From Lactobacillus sp. (GTDB lineage Bacteria > Bacillota > Bacilli > Lactobacillales > Lactobacillaceae), in the NCBI GenBank assembly GCA_003482405.1, contig DMZB01000309.1, positions 1 through 7,725 on the forward strand: 7,725 nucleotides of DNA, given 5' to 3'. The position numbers and the translations under genes were made by a program. Shown here one piece after another: positions 6,475 to 7,725 of this stretch; position 1 is the first letter of the stretch; the number at the start of each line of letters is the position of its first letter. Under the pieces are notes generated by a model that was not told the origin of the DNA, did not search any database, and saw only the letters and a program-made list of their open reading frames with translations.

Positions 6475-7365
6475 TTAAATACTAAATTGCTCTTTTAAAA
6501 TTTCCGCAAAAGTTTCAATATAAAACCCCGAATTATCTTGTTTCCAATAAGCATAATAATGTTGTGTCAAGTCCCTGCCATGATCCACTAATTTCATGAT
6601 TTGGTTAATTTTAGGGTCAATCTGACTGGACGTGCGGCTGTTAACCACCACGTAGCCTTGACCAGTCGCTGCTAACATTTGTGCCTCGCCAAAACTTGCC
6701 GCAATTTGAAACGGACTGCGTATCCCCAGAACCTCGCGGTAATAACTTTGCTCGGATTGAAATTCATCGGCACCGACAATCAAAATACACGGTAGATCAA
6801 CTAACTCAGTCGCATCGATGACGTTATTTTGATTATCATAAGCGCCGGGTGCTACCAAAACCATGTAATCCGCGGTCGTCAAAAATTCATTCTGATAAAG
6901 ATTCGTAAATTCATGACGTTTATCTGAAAAATTCAGATCAATTTTATCCTCACGAATTAAATCAAACAATTCCTGATAAGCGCCACTATGAATACGGACG
7001 TTCACCTTAGGAAACCGGTGAGAAAATTCCGCGACGGCTTGCAAGAATTCCTGCGAGCCAAACTTACGCAAATAGCCCAATCGGAGCGTGTAAGTTTCCT
7101 GACTAGTCGTCTCCACCGCCCTGGTTTCGGTCAATAATTGTGCGACTTGATCAAGAATCACTTGGCAATGCTGATAGAAATATTCGCCAGCCTTGGTTAA
7201 CTCAAAACTGCGACCCTTACGCTCAATCAGATGTAAGTTATTGCGCTCAGACAGTTCTTTAATTCGTTGTGACAACGATGATTGTGACATATTCAGTTGC
7301 TCGGCCGCCTTGGTAAAACTATGCAGTTGAACAACGGCCACAAAACATTCCATTTGACGAAACAT
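6475..7365 (-). CDS. LysR-family transcriptional regulator (LysR-A)
   Basis: A 296-aa LysR-type regulator with a winged helix-turn-helix (about residues 1-60: FTKAAEQLNMSQSSLS, IKELS, RKGRSFELTKAG) and an effector-binding domain from about residue 92 (LRLGYLRKFGSQEFLQAVAE) to the C-terminus (DNSGFYIETFAEILKEQF). It is a close paralogue of LysR-B (1628-2515), with nearly the same recognition region, so overlapping DNA targets are plausible. The start ATG 7365 (MFRQMECF) matches LysR-B. An in-frame TTG at 7383 is unlikely because it would place the G-rich ribosome binding site inside the gene. The regulator lies directly upstream of the five-gene operon in the same orientation and is its best candidate activator. 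The palindrome in its own promoter suggests autoregulation. Confidence 0.95.
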   Translation of the reverse strand: MFRQMECFVAVVQLHSFTKAAEQLNMSQSSLSQRIKELSERNNLHLIERKGRSFELTKAGEYFYQHCQVILDQVAQLLTETRAVETTSQETYTLRLGYLRKFGSQEFLQAVAEFSHRFPKVNVRIHSGAYQELFDLIREDKIDLNFSDKRHEFTNLYQNEFLTTADYMVLVAPGAYDNQNNVIDATELVDLPCILIVGADEFQSEQSYYREVLGIRSPFQIAASFGEAQMLAATGQGYVVVNSRTSSQIDPKINQIMKLVDHGRDLTQHYYAYWKQDNSGFYIETFAEILKEQFSI

Positions 7366-7370
7366 GCTGG

Positions 7371-7377
7371 CCCCCCC
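7371..7377 (-). promoter_or_regulatory. Seven-G ribosome binding site of LysR-A
   Basis: The only G-rich element before the ATG is an uninterrupted run of seven G (minus strand) ending 5 nt upstream. It can pair with the anti-Shine-Dalgarno CCUCC only with a G-U wobble. All other genes here use AGGAGG-like sites without a homopolymer. Confidence 0.6.
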
Positions 7378-7406
7378 GATCAATAAAATGTATTTACAAT
7401 CATCCT

Positions 7407-7436
7407 AGCATAAAATGGTTGAATACCATATAGCAA
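7407..7436 (-). promoter_or_regulatory. Promoter and autoregulatory palindrome of LysR-A
   Basis: On the minus strand -35 TTGCTA (7431-7436) and -10 TATGCT (7407-7412) are 18 bp apart. The spacer contains the interrupted palindrome ATGGT-N5-ACCAT (7415-7429), which fits the T-N11-A form of a LysR-family box. A site between -35 and -10 would favour repression, the usual autoregulation in this family. Confidence 0.5.
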
Positions 7437-7533
7437 CCCCGACGAACTCAGGCAGAGCCAGTGCAATTTTCTTGACCCTCGGTTAAAGGCCTAACTTCAC
7501 CAAAAATGGCTATTTTTCACTGATGTCAAAATA

Positions 7534-7565
7534 AAAGGAAATCCTCAACTTCGAGAATTTCCTTT
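7534..7565 (-). terminator. Intrinsic terminator of the gene entering at the right edge
   Basis: Arms AAAGGAAAT (7534-7542) and ATTTCCTTT (7557-7565) form the main stem, extended inward by CTC/GAG across one position that is G-U only in minus-strand RNA. On the minus strand the stem runs into TTTTATTTT. It lies 35 nt after the stop codon at 7601-7603. Confidence 0.85.
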
Positions 7566-7600
7566 GAAACGCACCCTCGTCAACCATACTCGTTAACTAA

Positions 7601-7725
7601 CTATGCGTGGGCCTCATCAAAGTTCGTGGCCCCCGGGTACATAAATTCATAAATCAAGTGATCGGCCCGAACAATATCCGGATTCCCCGGCCGTTTCAAA
7701 CTCACCCTTCCCTCCCCCCCGTACC
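7601..7725 (-). CDS. C-terminal fragment of an unidentified protein, 5' end outside the window
   Basis: The minus-strand frame entering at the window edge stays open for about 40 codons to the TAG at 7601-7603. It contains KRPGNPDIVRADHLIYEFMY and ends PGATNFDEAHA. The residues look like real coding sequence and are followed, after 35 nt, by a good intrinsic terminator in the same direction. I do not recognise the family from this tail. It is separated from LysR-A by the terminator and a 217-nt intergenic region, so it is not part of the reductase modules. A run of seven G at 7714-7720 falls in the frame, so the reading upstream of it is less certain. Confidence 0.65.
   Translation of the reverse strand, partial: YGGEGRVSLKRPGNPDIVRADHLIYEFMYPGATNFDEAHA

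Noticed and set aside
7502..7517. Small perfect hairpin AAAAAT-GGCT-ATTTTT
   Set aside because: The stem is six A-T pairs only, with no gene end beside it, just beyond a much stronger terminator. It is likely chance in AT-rich sequence.

Overview
The window looks like an accessory metabolic region of a low-GC Firmicute, most likely a member of the Lactobacillaceae (Lactiplantibacillus-like). The reasons are AAAGGAGG-type ribosome binding sites, moderate GC, intrinsic terminators with U-tracts, and a mix of LysR regulators, small NAD(P)H-binding reductases, an aldo/keto reductase and a YdcZ-type DMT transporter. The genus assignment is inference. Every gene I can support lies on the minus strand, so transcription runs from high to low coordinates.

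Reading in the direction of transcription: (1) 7601-7725 is the C-terminal end of an unidentified gene, followed by an intrinsic terminator at 7534-7565. (2) 6475-7365 is a LysR regulator (LysR-A) with its own promoter and an operator-like palindrome, ending in a long hairpin at 6412-6462. (3) A clear promoter at 6302-6330 starts a tightly packed five-gene operon: an NTF2/SnoaL-like protein (5860-6270), a two-domain YdcZ transporter (4861-5814), an atypical SDR reductase (4200-4847) and two tandem paralogous COG2910-type NAD(P)-binding proteins (3493-4170 and 2803-3483). (4) 2516-2802 is intergenic and holds a weak terminator candidate and a possible gene remnant. (5) 1628-2515 is a second LysR regulator (LysR-B), a close paralogue of LysR-A, ending in a strong terminator. 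(6) A promoter at 1500-1528 drives an aldo/keto reductase (643-1458) followed by a second atypical SDR (8-621), which is frameshifted by an 11-bp tandem duplication.

The layout is two versions of one module: a LysR regulator followed by reductases that include the same SDR paralogue. The two structural-gene promoters share a two-part sequence (ACCAATTTCA and CAATTCATC, plus-strand reading) overlapping the -35 box. The spacing of the two parts differs by 12 bp. This is a good candidate operator for the two related LysR proteins.

The likely overall job is reduction and export or detoxification of a small carbonyl, quinone or aromatic compound, but no substrate can be read from the sequence. 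The second module appears to be decaying or diverging: its SDR is frameshifted and its aldo/keto reductase has Asn where the catalytic Tyr is expected.
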